A stretch of 44,471 bases of DNA. Origin: Treponema sp. UBA7570 (GTDB lineage Bacteria; Spirochaetota; Spirochaetia; Treponematales; Treponemataceae). Both the position numbers and the translations under genes were made by a program. The notes beneath the pieces were generated by a model that saw only the letters and a program-made list of their open reading frames with translations, was not told where the DNA came from and ran no database searches. Below are positions 7,858-17,216 of the stretch, in pieces. The stretch lies in contig DLLE01000014.1 in the NCBI GenBank assembly GCA_002477955.1, positions 34,026 through 78,496 on the forward strand. Direction: 5' to 3'. Positions within the stretch are counted from its first letter, which is position 1. The number at the start of each line of letters is the position of its first letter.

Positions 7858-10749
7858 TTGCAAAGCATAAATAGGGTTGAGGGCGAAAAAATTGTAATTC
7901 ATGGCGCCCGTGTTCACAATTTAAAAAATATAAGCATAGAAATTCCGAGAAATAAGCTTGTAGTAATTTCGGGACTTTCCGGTTCTGGGAAATCATCGCT
8001 TGCTTTTGATACGCTTTTTGCCGAAGGACAAAGGCGATATATGGAATCTCTTTCTTCTTATGCCCGGCAGTTCTTGGGAAGCATGGACAAACCCGATGTC
8101 GATCAGATTGAAGGACTTTCGCCTGCAATTTCTATCGAGCAGAAAACAACTCATAATAATCCTCGCTCTACAGTTGGAACAGTTACCGAAATTTACGACT
8201 ATTACCGTCTTTTGTTTGCAAGAACCGGGCATGCGCATTGTCCTGTCTGCGGAAGAGAAATTAAGGAGCAGTCTGACGATCAGATTATCGATTCGATCAT
8301 GGACTGGGGCGAAGGAACAAGAATTACGCTTTTGGCTCCGGTAATTCATGGAAAAAAAGGCGAACATCAAAAAATCATTGACGATGCAAAAAAATCAGGT
8401 TTTGTTCGCGCAAGAATCGACGGACTTATGGTTGAACTGGACGATTCAATAAAACTCGACAAACAGAAAAAGCATACGATTGAAATTGTCGTTGACAGAA
8501 TTGCATTGAAAGATGACTCAAGAAAACGTCTTGCCGAATCTGTTGAAACTGCCTTGAAAAGTTCTGACGGAGTTCTTGTTGTTTTAAGGCGTGTAAATGA
8601 CAGCAGCGAAAAAGGCTGGCATGAAGAAGAAGTGTTTTTTTCTCAAAAAAATGCCTGCCCGGACTGCGGAATTTCTATTCCGGAACTGCAGCCGAGACTT
8701 TTTTCGTTCAACAATCCTTTTGGAGCTTGCCAGGAATGTACTGGACTTGGTGAAAAAATGGAATGGGATTCAAAAAAAATACTTCCGGATTCTTCTCTAA
8801 GCTTTAACCAGGGGGCGTTTCCGTTTTTTAATCCGTCGAGCGAATGGAATCAGGCGATGTTTCAGGCGATTGCAAAAGAAAACGGCTGGACTCTTGATAC
8901 TCCGATAAAAGATTTGACCCGCGAACAGTTTGACAGCCTGTGGAATGGCGATTTGACTAAAAATATCCGCTGGATTTACAAAAAACAGAGCGGAGAAGGC
9001 TTTTCTGAATACAACCGTCCGTGGATAGGAATTCTTTCGGAAATGAAAAGACGGCACAATGAAGCCTGGGGGGAATCTCAGCGTGTGCGGATTGAAGAAA
9101 ACTATATGTCTGTTTCCGAGTGTTCATCCTGCCATGGAATGCGTCTTAGAAAAGAAGCGCTTGGCGTTACTGTCGGAGGAAAGAATATAATTGAACTTTG
9201 CAGTCTGAGCGTTGCGGACAGCATTGAGTTTTTTAAGCAGCTTGAACTTTCTGAAACGGAGAAAAAAATTGCGGTTCAGCTTTTAAAAGAAATAAATGCC
9301 CGTTTAAATTTTTTGAAGAATGTCGGACTTGAATATCTTACACTTGACCGTTCTGCAGGAACTTTGTCTGGCGGAGAAGCCCAGAGAATTCGTCTTGCAA
9401 CTCAGATTGGCTCTGGTCTTACTGGTGTTATGTATATTTTGGACGAACCGAGCATTGGACTTCATCAGCGCGACAACCAGAGGCTTATCGACACTCTTAA
9501 TTACCTTAGGGATTTAAAAAATACTGTAATTGTTGTTGAACACGATGAACAGACTTTGCGTACTGCCGACTGGATTGTTGATATAGGTCCTGGAGCTGGC
9601 GTTCATGGCGGAAAAGTGATTGCAAGTGGAACTCCTCAGCAGGTAATGCAGGTTGAACAAAGCGTTACTGGACGTTATTTGAGCGGAAAGCTTTATATGC
9701 AGCTGCCGGAAAAGCGGCGGGAAGGAAATGGAAGTTTTATTTCAATAAAAGGTGCGCGCGAACACAATCTAAAAAATATTTCGGTCGACATTCCTCTTGG
9801 AACCTTTACCTGCATAACAGGAGTTAGCGGTTCTGGAAAATCGACACTTTTGAGCGATATTTTTTATCCTGTTGTTTCAAATAAATTGATGAAGACAAGC
9901 TACAAGCCGGGGCTTCATGATGAAATTCTTGGAATTGAAAATATCGATAAGGTCATAAATATCGACCAAAGCCCGATCGGAAGAACTCCGCGTTCAAATC
10001 CTGTAACCTATGTCGGAGTTTTTGATGCGATCCGCGAGCTTTTTAGCACGCTTCCTGATTCAAAGGCTAAAGGCTATACTCCAGGCCGGTTTAGTTTTAA
10101 CGTAAAAGGCGGGCGGTGCGAAAAATGCCAGGGCGCCGGAACTCTTACTATCGAAATGAACTTTTTGCCGGATGTTTTTATTCAGTGCGATGTGTGCCAC
10201 GGTCAGCGTTTTAACAGCGAGACTTTGGACGTCCGCTACCACGGAAAAAATATTTCTGATGTTTTGAATATGACGATTGAGGAAGCTGCTGATTTTTTTG
10301 CCGCGATTCCGCATATTTCAAGAAAACTAGAAACTCTTAAAAATGTCGGACTTGGTTACATTCAGCTTGGACAGAGCGCGCTTACTCTTTCTGGCGGAGA
10401 AGCTCAGCGTGTAAAACTTGCAACGGAACTTGCCCGTCCTTCAACAGGAAAAACTCTCTACATTCTTGACGAGCCTACAACAGGACTTCATTTTGCAGAT
10501 GTAAAGGTTCTAATGGAAGTTATTCAAAAACTTGTGGACAAGGGAAATTCTGTCGTTATGATTGAACATAACCTCGACGTAATTGCTCAGGCGGACTGGA
10601 TTATTGATCTTGGTCCTGAAGGTGGAACTGGTGGCGGTCAGATTGTTGACTTTGGAACTCCTGAACACATTGTTGCAAACTGGAAAAAAACTGGAAGCTG
10701 GACAGGAAAATATCTTGAAGAAACGTTAAATGCGGCGCACAAAAACTGA
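7858..10749 (+). CDS. uvrA: excinuclease ABC subunit A
   Basis: A 963-residue UvrA, the damage-recognition ATPase of nucleotide excision repair, which loads UvrB. The first Walker A motif GLSGSGKSS is at about 39-47 and the second, GVSGSGKST, is in the C-terminal half. Two ABC signatures LSGGEAQR are present, together with Walker B segments ending in DEP. Zinc-binding cysteine pairs are visible: CPVC at 128-131 with a later CPDC and CQEC pair, and a C-terminal pair CEKC / CDVC. The start is TTG, chosen because AAGGG lies 8 bases upstream and the first residues run directly into the conserved core. It follows trpS by 14 bases. mfd, the other repair gene in the window, is far away at 41977. Confidence 0.96.
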   Translation: MQSINRVEGEKIVIHGARVHNLKNISIEIPRNKLVVISGLSGSGKSSLAFDTLFAEGQRRYMESLSSYARQFLGSMDKPDVDQIEGLSPAISIEQKTTHNNPRSTVGTVTEIYDYYRLLFARTGHAHCPVCGREIKEQSDDQIIDSIMDWGEGTRITLLAPVIHGKKGEHQKIIDDAKKSGFVRARIDGLMVELDDSIKLDKQKKHTIEIVVDRIALKDDSRKRLAESVETALKSSDGVLVVLRRVNDSSEKGWHEEEVFFSQKNACPDCGISIPELQPRLFSFNNPFGACQECTGLGEKMEWDSKKILPDSSLSFNQGAFPFFNPSSEWNQAMFQAIAKENGWTLDTPIKDLTREQFDSLWNGDLTKNIRWIYKKQSGEGFSEYNRPWIGILSEMKRRHNEAWGESQRVRIEENYMSVSECSSCHGMRLRKEALGVTVGGKNIIELCSLSVADSIEFFKQLELSETEKKIAVQLLKEINARLNFLKNVGLEYLTLDRSAGTLSGGEAQRIRLATQIGSGLTGVMYILDEPSIGLHQRDNQRLIDTLNYLRDLKNTVIVVEHDEQTLRTADWIVDIGPGAGVHGGKVIASGTPQQVMQVEQSVTGRYLSGKLYMQLPEKRREGNGSFISIKGAREHNLKNISVDIPLGTFTCITGVSGSGKSTLLSDIFYPVVSNKLMKTSYKPGLHDEILGIENIDKVINIDQSPIGRTPRSNPVTYVGVFDAIRELFSTLPDSKAKGYTPGRFSFNVKGGRCEKCQGAGTLTIEMNFLPDVFIQCDVCHGQRFNSETLDVRYHGKNISDVLNMTIEEAADFFAAIPHISRKLETLKNVGLGYIQLGQSALTLSGGEAQRVKLATELARPSTGKTLYILDEPTTGLHFADVKVLMEVIQKLVDKGNSVVMIEHNLDVIAQADWIIDLGPEGGTGGGQIVDFGTPEHIVANWKKTGSWTGKYLEETLNAAHKN

Positions 10750-10759
10750 CGGTCTTGCA

Positions 10760-13700
10760 ATGAGAAAAAAAGCGCTTTTAATATTTTTATTTTTTTCTCT
10801 TGTGTCTTTTGCTTTTTGTAAAGAATCTTCGGCTGAAGGGCAGGTTTCTGTCATAAATATTGAATCTGCCGAAAAATCTGAGTACAAAAAAGATCAGCTT
10901 TCTGGCGGCGACTGCATTATTCTTTCTGGAAATGTCGTAATTTCTGTTTCTCGCGGAAATGACAAAACAACAGTTTCTGCTGACAGAATAAACTACAACC
11001 GTTCTTCGGAAATGCTTTATGCGGAAGGAAACGTCTGTCTTGAACAGAGCGGCTCGTCTTCTGCCGGCGGAGAAAAAATCACCGCAAACAGTCTTCTTTT
11101 TAATACTTCGACCTTTGAGGGAGTTTTTGACAACGGCCGTGCAGTTCAAACTTCATCAGATGCAATAAATCTTCCTTCCGGCTCTACTTTGATTGTTGCA
11201 AGTGAAATTTTCGGCAGGGATTCCGGAGGAACAATCGCTTTTAAAGGCGGCGAGCTTACTTTTTGCGACGATGAGAATCCTCATTGGAAAATCCGCGCGC
11301 GGAGAATTTGGCTTTTGCCGGGCGGAGAATTTGCCTTTTTTAGCGCGCTTCTTTATGTTGGCCGTGTGCCTTTGATTTATCTTCCTGCTTTTTATTATCC
11401 GAAAGACGAATTGATTTTTAATCCTGCGATGGGCTATAAATTCCGCGAGGGATATTTTATAAATACGACAACTTATCTTTATGGCCGGAAACCTGCGGAC
11501 GCAAAATCTACAAATGACAGCTCGAATTCTGACGATGATGATAAAATAAATCCTTTCAGCTTTATGAAAACCGACTCTATGAAAGAGCAGGTGCGTGAAG
11601 GAATCGTGCTTCATAATCTTGATGCGGATTTTAAAGGCGACACTACAAATCATGTAAAAATTATGGCGGACTATTATGCAAATTTGGGAGCGATGGTCGG
11701 CGCTGACGTTGTGCTAAAACCTTCCAAGATACTTTCAGATCTTCAATTCAATACAGAACTTGGATTTAGCAATACTATTTTTAAAAACAATTCGGCTTAT
11801 CTTCCGTACAACCAGCTTGGAGATAAGGTCCTGGATTCTTCAAACTTGATGGGCTATACTTTGCCGTTCCGTTATCAGTTTAACCTAAAGCTTTCGATTT
11901 CTTCTCCGTTCAACCTTACGCTTTCAATGCCGCTTTATTCGGATCCATATTTTGACTATGATTTTAACAATCGCGCGGAGACAATGGACTGGATTGACTT
12001 TCTTATGTCTGGTGTTGCAACTGACGATTCTGAAGAAGACAGCGTTACGACGGTTTCTTCATTTAACTGGAATTTAAACGGCTCTTATACTTTCAAATTG
12101 CCGGAATTCATAAAGCCTTTTGTTTCTACTCTTTCAATTTCTAGTTTTTCTTCTTCGATAGTTTTTTCTTCCCAATCGGCGGCCTTGACTGACCGTGATG
12201 AATACAGGAATGACTCGGCATGGGCGAGCTATACTCCAGAACGATATTTTTACTATCCGAGCCAGGTTACGCCTTTTAAAATCGGCGCAAAAATTTCTGG
12301 AACGATTTTTCAGTATCCGAAGGCTTCGGCATCTTCAAAAAAACAGTCAGTTTCGCTTTCTTTATTGCCGCCTCTTGAATTTGATGACAAAAAAAATGAA
12401 GAAAATTCTGACAAAAAAGAAGAAAGTTCCGATTCTGAAGAAAATATTCTTTTTGATGAGTCTGCTCTTCCATCGATTGCCACGTTGAACGGTTCTGTAC
12501 GCAGCTTAAATGGAATTACCTACAAACTCGGTTACAGTATTTCGCCGGATTTTACTTCACAAATTTCATATTCATCTTCAAATTTAAAGATTCCTGAAGA
12601 TTTTGATTGGCGGACTGTCCAGGCAACTTATATTCAGGTAAAAGCTCCGGCAACTTTGACGAGCAATCTCGGTTATAAAGACAGCTTTCTTTCGCTTGCA
12701 GACACTTTTACGTTCAATCCGGTTTTTCAAAAGCATCCTTATCTGAACAACGACACTTCGGACGGAGGATATTCTGAATCTTCAATTGCTTCGATTAAAA
12801 AAGCCGACTACAATGCAAGAAAACTCGATTTGACGGACACGAACGCGCTTACTTTTAAGCCTCTCTATTACACGAATTATTTTTCAAATACGGCCCTCAC
12901 ATGGAATACGACCGTAAAAATGATCCAGACAAAATACATAAGCGACGACGTAAACAATCCTGAGTGGGAATATCTTACGATGGATTTGACCGACGAAGAA
13001 TGTGTAACGACACATAATCTGAATCTTGTTCTTGCTGCAAATGAAGGGGATTTTGGACAGCAGCTTTCGCTTACGACAACTCTTCCTCCTCAGGTTGATT
13101 CTTACACAGGCGTTTTTTCGCTTAATTTTCCGTACACAACTTTTTCTGTCGGAACAGGAATCAAGCAAAAAAGTTCTACTGACGACACCTGGGTAAAAAA
13201 CGATATTTCGCAGTCGCTTTCATTTAAGTTTTTTAACAGCAAATTGAGTCTTTCTCAGTCTTACGTTTATGATTGGGAAGAGGAAGAGCACGATTCCTTT
13301 AAATTTTCTTTGAGCGGTTATGGCGCGCAGCTTGCATATACAATGAGTTATTCAAATGTTTATGAATTTGACGTTGAATATGATTCAAACGGAGATATAA
13401 CCAGCCGAAAAGGATGGAAGTCAACTTCAGACAAAAAATTCCAGCCATATTCGTTGAGTTTTGCGTACACAAGTCCTTCAAAAACGTTCAAGCACTGGAC
13501 CGACAAAATTTCGTGGACACCGTCACTTTCTACAAGTTTTGTCTATGATTTTGTGCGTCCGACAAGCAGTTATTTTGTTTTTATACCGAAGATTACTTTT
13601 AAGATAAATGAGCTTCTTGATTTTTCATTCAGTTCTGAAAGCCGCAACAACGTAATTTACAGATATTTCTGTTCAGATTCAGATTATGCCTATTATTACG

Positions 13701-14002
13701 GAAACAACGGAGAAAGAAATGTTTTGAATGATTTAATAGATTCATTCAGGCTTGATAGCGACGAAAAACGGAAAAATTCCGCCTTTAAGCTAAAATCTCT
13801 TGTAATGTCGATAACTCACGATCTTGACGATTGGGATTTGAACTGTTCGTTTAAAATTTCACCGCGCTACATTTCTGCAACTTCTAGCCAGCAGGCGCAT
13901 TACGACTTTAGTCCGTATTTTTCTTTGAGCGTAAGCTGGCGGCCAATGTCAGGAATGAAGACGGAAATTCTTGATGAATATGGAGAATGGAGTTTAAAAT
14001 AA
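10760..14002 (+). CDS. lptD: LptD-like outer-membrane assembly barrel (OstA/Imp family)
   Basis: About 1080 residues. It begins with a basic, hydrophobic signal sequence ending near AFCKES. Residues about 30-130 form an OstA-like N-terminal domain with repeating beta segments ('VSADRINYNRSSEMLYAEG', 'ITANSLLFNTSTFEG'). The conserved LptD hinge region follows ('KIRARRIWLLPGGEFAFF', then PLIYLPAFYYPKDE), leading into a long aromatic-rich C-terminal beta-barrel. LptD inserts lipopolysaccharide in LPS-making bacteria. Treponemes studied so far lack LPS yet keep an LptD-like protein (TP0515 in T. pallidum), so the cargo is unknown. A poly-acidic insert lies at about 535-560. An upstream ATG at 10730 would overlap uvrA but adds ten residues ahead of the signal; ATG 10760 is preferred. 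Confidence 0.85.
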   Translation: MRKKALLIFLFFSLVSFAFCKESSAEGQVSVINIESAEKSEYKKDQLSGGDCIILSGNVVISVSRGNDKTTVSADRINYNRSSEMLYAEGNVCLEQSGSSSAGGEKITANSLLFNTSTFEGVFDNGRAVQTSSDAINLPSGSTLIVASEIFGRDSGGTIAFKGGELTFCDDENPHWKIRARRIWLLPGGEFAFFSALLYVGRVPLIYLPAFYYPKDELIFNPAMGYKFREGYFINTTTYLYGRKPADAKSTNDSSNSDDDDKINPFSFMKTDSMKEQVREGIVLHNLDADFKGDTTNHVKIMADYYANLGAMVGADVVLKPSKILSDLQFNTELGFSNTIFKNNSAYLPYNQLGDKVLDSSNLMGYTLPFRYQFNLKLSISSPFNLTLSMPLYSDPYFDYDFNNRAETMDWIDFLMSGVATDDSEEDSVTTVSSFNWNLNGSYTFKLPEFIKPFVSTLSISSFSSSIVFSSQSAALTDRDEYRNDSAWASYTPERYFYYPSQVTPFKIGAKISGTIFQYPKASASSKKQSVSLSLLPPLEFDDKKNEENSDKKEESSDSEENILFDESALPSIATLNGSVRSLNGITYKLGYSISPDFTSQISYSSSNLKIPEDFDWRTVQATYIQVKAPATLTSNLGYKDSFLSLADTFTFNPVFQKHPYLNNDTSDGGYSESSIASIKKADYNARKLDLTDTNALTFKPLYYTNYFSNTALTWNTTVKMIQTKYISDDVNNPEWEYLTMDLTDEECVTTHNLNLVLAANEGDFGQQLSLTTTLPPQVDSYTGVFSLNFPYTTFSVGTGIKQKSSTDDTWVKNDISQSLSFKFFNSKLSLSQSYVYDWEEEEHDSFKFSLSGYGAQLAYTMSYSNVYEFDVEYDSNGDITSRKGWKSTSDKKFQPYSLSFAYTSPSKTFKHWTDKISWTPSLSTSFVYDFVRPTSSYFVFIPKITFKINELLDFSFSSESRNNVIYRYFCSDSDYAYYYGNNGERNVLNDLIDSFRLDSDEKRKNSAFKLKSLVMSITHDLDDWDLNCSFKISPRYISATSSQQAHYDFSPYFSLSVSWRPMSGMKTEILDEYGEWSLK

Positions 14003-14012
14003 ATTCAGTTTT

Positions 14013-15008
14013 TTGATGATTTTTTTAAAGAAAGGTGATAGAATAAGCAAATTGGAAAACGAATTTACTATAGTTCTTTCAGATCCGGAGATTCTTTCTC
14101 AGGTTTGTGGAACGAATGACAGCAATTTAAAGCTCATCGAACAGCATCTTGGAGTCAGCATTTTTACAAAAGGAAACGAACTTTCAATTGCTGAAGCTTC
14201 CGCTGAAATTCAGCAGAAATTCAAGTTCATAATCGACCGTCTTAGCGATGAAATCTCTGAGAATAGGCTTGAAAACAGTATTTCTGGTTCCGAACTGATT
14301 GAATCTGTTCTGAATACTGGAGTTGAAAATTTTGATGCTCAGAAATTTTCAATTTCAATTCCAGGAAGCACGAGAAAAATTTATCCAAAAACAAAAAATC
14401 AGGCAAAACTCATCCAGTCGTTCCGAAAAAATGACATGGTTTTTGCAACAGGTCCTGCAGGAAGCGGAAAAACTTTTCTTGCCGTTGCAGAAAGCCTGCG
14501 TCTTCTTTTAAGCCATAAAATAAGTTCAATTATTCTTGTGCGTCCGGTTGTCGAGGCTGGAGAAAGTCTTGGTTTTTTGCCGGGAGATATGCAGGACAAA
14601 ATAAATCCTTATTTAAGGCCCCTTTATGATTCTATGAGCGCCTGTATTCCTTCAGAAATGGTGAAAAAATTTCAGGAGAATGGTATAATTGAAGTTGCGC
14701 CTTTGGCTTATATGCGCGGACGTACCTTGAGCAATGCGGCTGTAATTCTTGACGAAGCGCAGAATACGACGTGTGAACAGATGAAAATGTTCCTTACCCG
14801 AACCGGAGAGAATTCAAAAGTGTTTATAACGGGAGATATTACTCAAATAGATCTTCCGAAAAAAATTCCATCTGGTCTGGTTCAGGCACTTGAAATTTTA
14901 AAAAGTATAGAAGAAATAAGCATGGTTGAACTTGACGGCGAAGATGTCGTTCGTTCACCGCTTGTTAAAAAAATTGTACAGGCTTATGAAAATGACAAAA
15001 GCGAATAA
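14013..15008 (+). CDS. PhoH family ATPase / RNA-associated protein
   Basis: A 331-residue PhoH-like protein, a P-loop NTPase of the phosphate-starvation family often linked to RNA metabolism. Residues about 15-85 form the N-terminal region typical of the PhoH-YbeZ branch. The Walker A motif GPAGSGKT is at 147-154. A conserved RPVVEAGESLGFLPG segment follows, and the Walker B motif is AVILDEAQNT. A threonine/serine-rich 'TGDITQIDLP' sensor region also fits. The first ATG (14013) lacks a clear Shine-Dalgarno sequence. TTG at 14052, downstream of AAAGGTG, would remove 13 unconserved residues and is a realistic alternative. It overlaps the next gene by 17 bases. The phoH-HD-ybeY-corC order is widespread in bacteria. 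Confidence 0.93.
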   Translation: MMIFLKKGDRISKLENEFTIVLSDPEILSQVCGTNDSNLKLIEQHLGVSIFTKGNELSIAEASAEIQQKFKFIIDRLSDEISENRLENSISGSELIESVLNTGVENFDAQKFSISIPGSTRKIYPKTKNQAKLIQSFRKNDMVFATGPAGSGKTFLAVAESLRLLLSHKISSIILVRPVVEAGESLGFLPGDMQDKINPYLRPLYDSMSACIPSEMVKKFQENGIIEVAPLAYMRGRTLSNAAVILDEAQNTTCEQMKMFLTRTGENSKVFITGDITQIDLPKKIPSGLVQALEILKSIEEISMVELDGEDVVRSPLVKKIVQAYENDKSE

Positions 15009-16683
15009 CGGAAAAAATTCTTTTTTTTATGATTTATTTCATTCTGCACTTGAATATGTAAAGAAGAACTGGGCGATTCTGCTTGTTTTTTCAATTACAT
15101 TTTTGGTTTCTGCCGTAATTGTTTATTTTGACGCGAGCACGCGGCAGACTATTGCTTCTTTTTCGATTGACGAATATGAACCGGGAATGGTTGCCGACAA
15201 GACAATCATTGCTACGACAAATCTTGCAGCCGATGATCAGTTTCCGATTGCGGTCGAAGAAGGCGAAAAAGTAATAAGAAAAGGTTTTCCAATTGCGGAA
15301 GAGGATTATTTAAAACTGCGAAAGATGGCGGCATCTCCGTCCTACATTGATTACAGGGTTTTCGCGGACAATATTCTGTTTCTTATGCTTGTTTCTGCGA
15401 TGGCATTTTTGCTTTTTTCTCCTGTCTGCCTAGGACGCAAGGTTGAGCTTAAAGAAATTATTCTTGCCTCTCTGCTTTTTGTAGTTGTTTTTGGAGTTGC
15501 CTGTTTTGGCGACAAGGCTCCGCTTTTTCAGGGAATTTTCAATCTTCCTGTAATTATTCCTTCTGGATTGTGCGTTGCTTTGATTACGATTCTTTTTGGA
15601 CAGATTTTTGGACTTTATTTTTCGATATTGATTTCTTTTGGAGTGCTCTGTGCCTGCAATTTTGAATTGATTCCATTTTTGTATACACTTGCATCTTCTC
15701 TCTCAATCGTAAAAATTCTCCGTACGATAGAAAACAGAATTGATATGATTTTTTCTTCGATAGGTGTTGCCGTTCTGAACGTAATTTATATCTGCGTGTT
15801 AAAAGTTATCTTTAATGATAATTTTTCTGACTGCGTATTCCCGCTTGCAGGAGTTGCATTTAACGGTTTTATTTCTGGTATTCTTGCGCTTGGTCTTCTT
15901 ACACCGCTTGAAGTTGTAATGAATACGGCTTCGGTTTTCAGGCTCATGGATTTAAGCGATCAGAATTCTCCTGTCTTGAGAAAACTTTTGCTTACAGCCA
16001 GCGGAACTTATCAGCACAGCATAATGGTAAGCCAGCTTGCAGAAAGCGCCTGCAAGGAAATCGGGGCAAATTCGCTTTTGGCGAGAGTTGCGGCTCTTTA
16101 CCACGATATTGGAAAAATGGAGCATCCTGAGTATTTTACGGAAAATAACATTGATTCTGAAAATAAACATACGGATTTAAACCCGTCGCTTTCGGTTTCA
16201 ATTATAAAAAGTCATTTGCGCCTGAGCGTTGAAAAGGCTCATCAAATGCATCTTCCTGCCCAGGTTGTAAATATTATTGCAGAGCACCATGGAAATTCTG
16301 TAATTTCGTATTTTTTCAACAAGGCAAAAGAAAAAGATCCGAACGCGAACGAAGCTGATTTCCGTTATGACGGAAAACTTCCCTCTACAAAAGAAAGCGC
16401 TGTAGTCATGCTTGCCGATGTTGTTGAAGCTGCCTGCAAATCTTTGGAAAAGCCAACAGCACAGCGTCTTGAAAAATTTATTCAGCAGCTGATTGAAGCA
16501 AAAATTGCGGCAAGACAGCTGGACGACTGCGCCCTTACTTACGGCGAAATGACAAAAATAAAAAATACTTTCGTTTCGATTCTTGCGGCATATTATCACG
16601 GACGCATAAAGTATCAAAATCAGGATTCAACGGATTCTTCTACTTCTGAAAAAAATAATTCTGAAGGTGAAAAAAATGAATAG
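14992..16683 (+). CDS. 7TM-HD family phosphohydrolase (PgpH-like)
   Basis: 563 residues from the chosen ATG. One N-terminal membrane segment is at about 26-46. A short extracytoplasmic region (about 47-120) contains the 'YEPGMVADKTIIA' segment seen in this family, and about six more membrane segments follow up to about 320. The cytosolic HD domain has HDIGK and the EHHG and DVVEAACKSL motifs. PgpH proteins hydrolyse cyclic di-AMP. This copy is shorter than the 700-residue Listeria type because its outer domain is small. A longer open frame begins at 14926 inside phoH; ATG 14992, with AGG 9 bases upstream, fits the family better. Activity on cyclic di-AMP is inferred from family only. Confidence 0.88.
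   Translation: MTKANNGKNSFFYDLFHSALEYVKKNWAILLVFSITFLVSAVIVYFDASTRQTIASFSIDEYEPGMVADKTIIATTNLAADDQFPIAVEEGEKVIRKGFPIAEEDYLKLRKMAASPSYIDYRVFADNILFLMLVSAMAFLLFSPVCLGRKVELKEIILASLLFVVVFGVACFGDKAPLFQGIFNLPVIIPSGLCVALITILFGQIFGLYFSILISFGVLCACNFELIPFLYTLASSLSIVKILRTIENRIDMIFSSIGVAVLNVIYICVLKVIFNDNFSDCVFPLAGVAFNGFISGILALGLLTPLEVVMNTASVFRLMDLSDQNSPVLRKLLLTASGTYQHSIMVSQLAESACKEIGANSLLARVAALYHDIGKMEHPEYFTENNIDSENKHTDLNPSLSVSIIKSHLRLSVEKAHQMHLPAQVVNIIAEHHGNSVISYFFNKAKEKDPNANEADFRYDGKLPSTKESAVVMLADVVEAACKSLEKPTAQRLEKFIQQLIEAKIAARQLDDCALTYGEMTKIKNTFVSILAAYYHGRIKYQNQDSTDSSTSEKNNSEGEKNE
16663..16667 (+). promoter_or_regulatory. Ribosome binding site deciding the ybeY start
   Basis: GAAGG, 8 bases before ATG 16676 and inside the end of the HD gene. 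It favours this ATG over the GTG at 16667. Confidence 0.6.
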
Positions 16684-17152
16684 AGTTCTTGTTTCTATGC
16701 AGGACGGACTTAGCGAGCCTGCCTGGTTTGGAAAAATTGAAAAATATGAACAGGAAGTTTTAAAAAGACTTGGTTTTGACGGTCAGGAACTTTCGATTTT
16801 GTTTTGCAACGATGAGTTTATTCAGGAATTGAATAAAAATTACCGTGAAATAGATGCTCCAACTGACATTCTTTCCTTTGAAAATGGTGAAGAATACACT
16901 GATGAAAACGGAATAAAATGGTTCAGTGCGGGCGACATTATAATTTCTCTTGATACATTGCCAAAAAATGCAGAATATTTTAAGGTTACACAGAATGAAG
17001 AATTAAAAAGGCTTTTGATTCACGGAACCTTGCATTTAAATGGAATGGATCACGGAGAAGAGCATGTCGGCGAAGGTCTTGAAATAAAAAGTCCGATGCT
17101 GAAAAAACAGGAAGAAGTTTTAAAAACTTTTTCTGATGCCGATCTTATTTAA
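16676..17152 (+). CDS. ybeY: endoribonuclease YbeY (rRNA maturation)
   Basis: 158 residues from the chosen ATG. YbeY is a zinc-dependent single-strand endoribonuclease needed for 16S rRNA 3' end processing and ribosome quality control. The zinc motif HGTLHLNGMDH is present with histidines at 116, 120 and 126. The upstream 'REIDAPTDILSF' segment is also a family hallmark. The start overlaps the end of the HD gene by 8 bases, suggesting translational coupling. Length matches the family (about 150-160). Confidence 0.95.
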   Translation: MNRVLVSMQDGLSEPAWFGKIEKYEQEVLKRLGFDGQELSILFCNDEFIQELNKNYREIDAPTDILSFENGEEYTDENGIKWFSAGDIIISLDTLPKNAEYFKVTQNEELKRLLIHGTLHLNGMDHGEEHVGEGLEIKSPMLKKQEEVLKTFSDADLI

Positions 17153-17160
17153 GCATTAAA

Positions 17161-17196
17161 AGCGCGTCTTAAGATTTAAAAATTTCAAGACGCGCT
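17161..17196. other. Perfect 10-bp hairpin between ybeY and the corC-like gene
   Basis: The arms AGCGCGTCTT (17161-17170) and AAGACGCGCT (17187-17196) pair perfectly around a 16-base loop. On the plus strand no U tract follows; the sequence after it is A rich and leads straight into the corC ribosome binding site. On the minus strand four Ts follow. It may adjust read-through or mRNA stability within the operon rather than end it. Confidence 0.55.
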
Positions 17197-17216
17197 AAAA
17201 AATAAAAAGGGATTTT

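Noticed and set aside
7448..8128. Long open frame on the minus strand across the trpS-uvrA junction
   Set aside because: It is the antisense of two firmly identified genes, with no start signal and no recognisable domain.
10730..10759. Upstream ATG for the LptD-like protein
   Set aside because: It puts ten polar residues before the signal sequence; ATG 10760 begins directly with the basic, hydrophobic signal.
14926..14991. Upstream start for the 7TM-HD protein
   Set aside because: The extra residues come from phoH coding sequence read in another frame and are not like the family; ATG 14992 has a better ribosome binding site.
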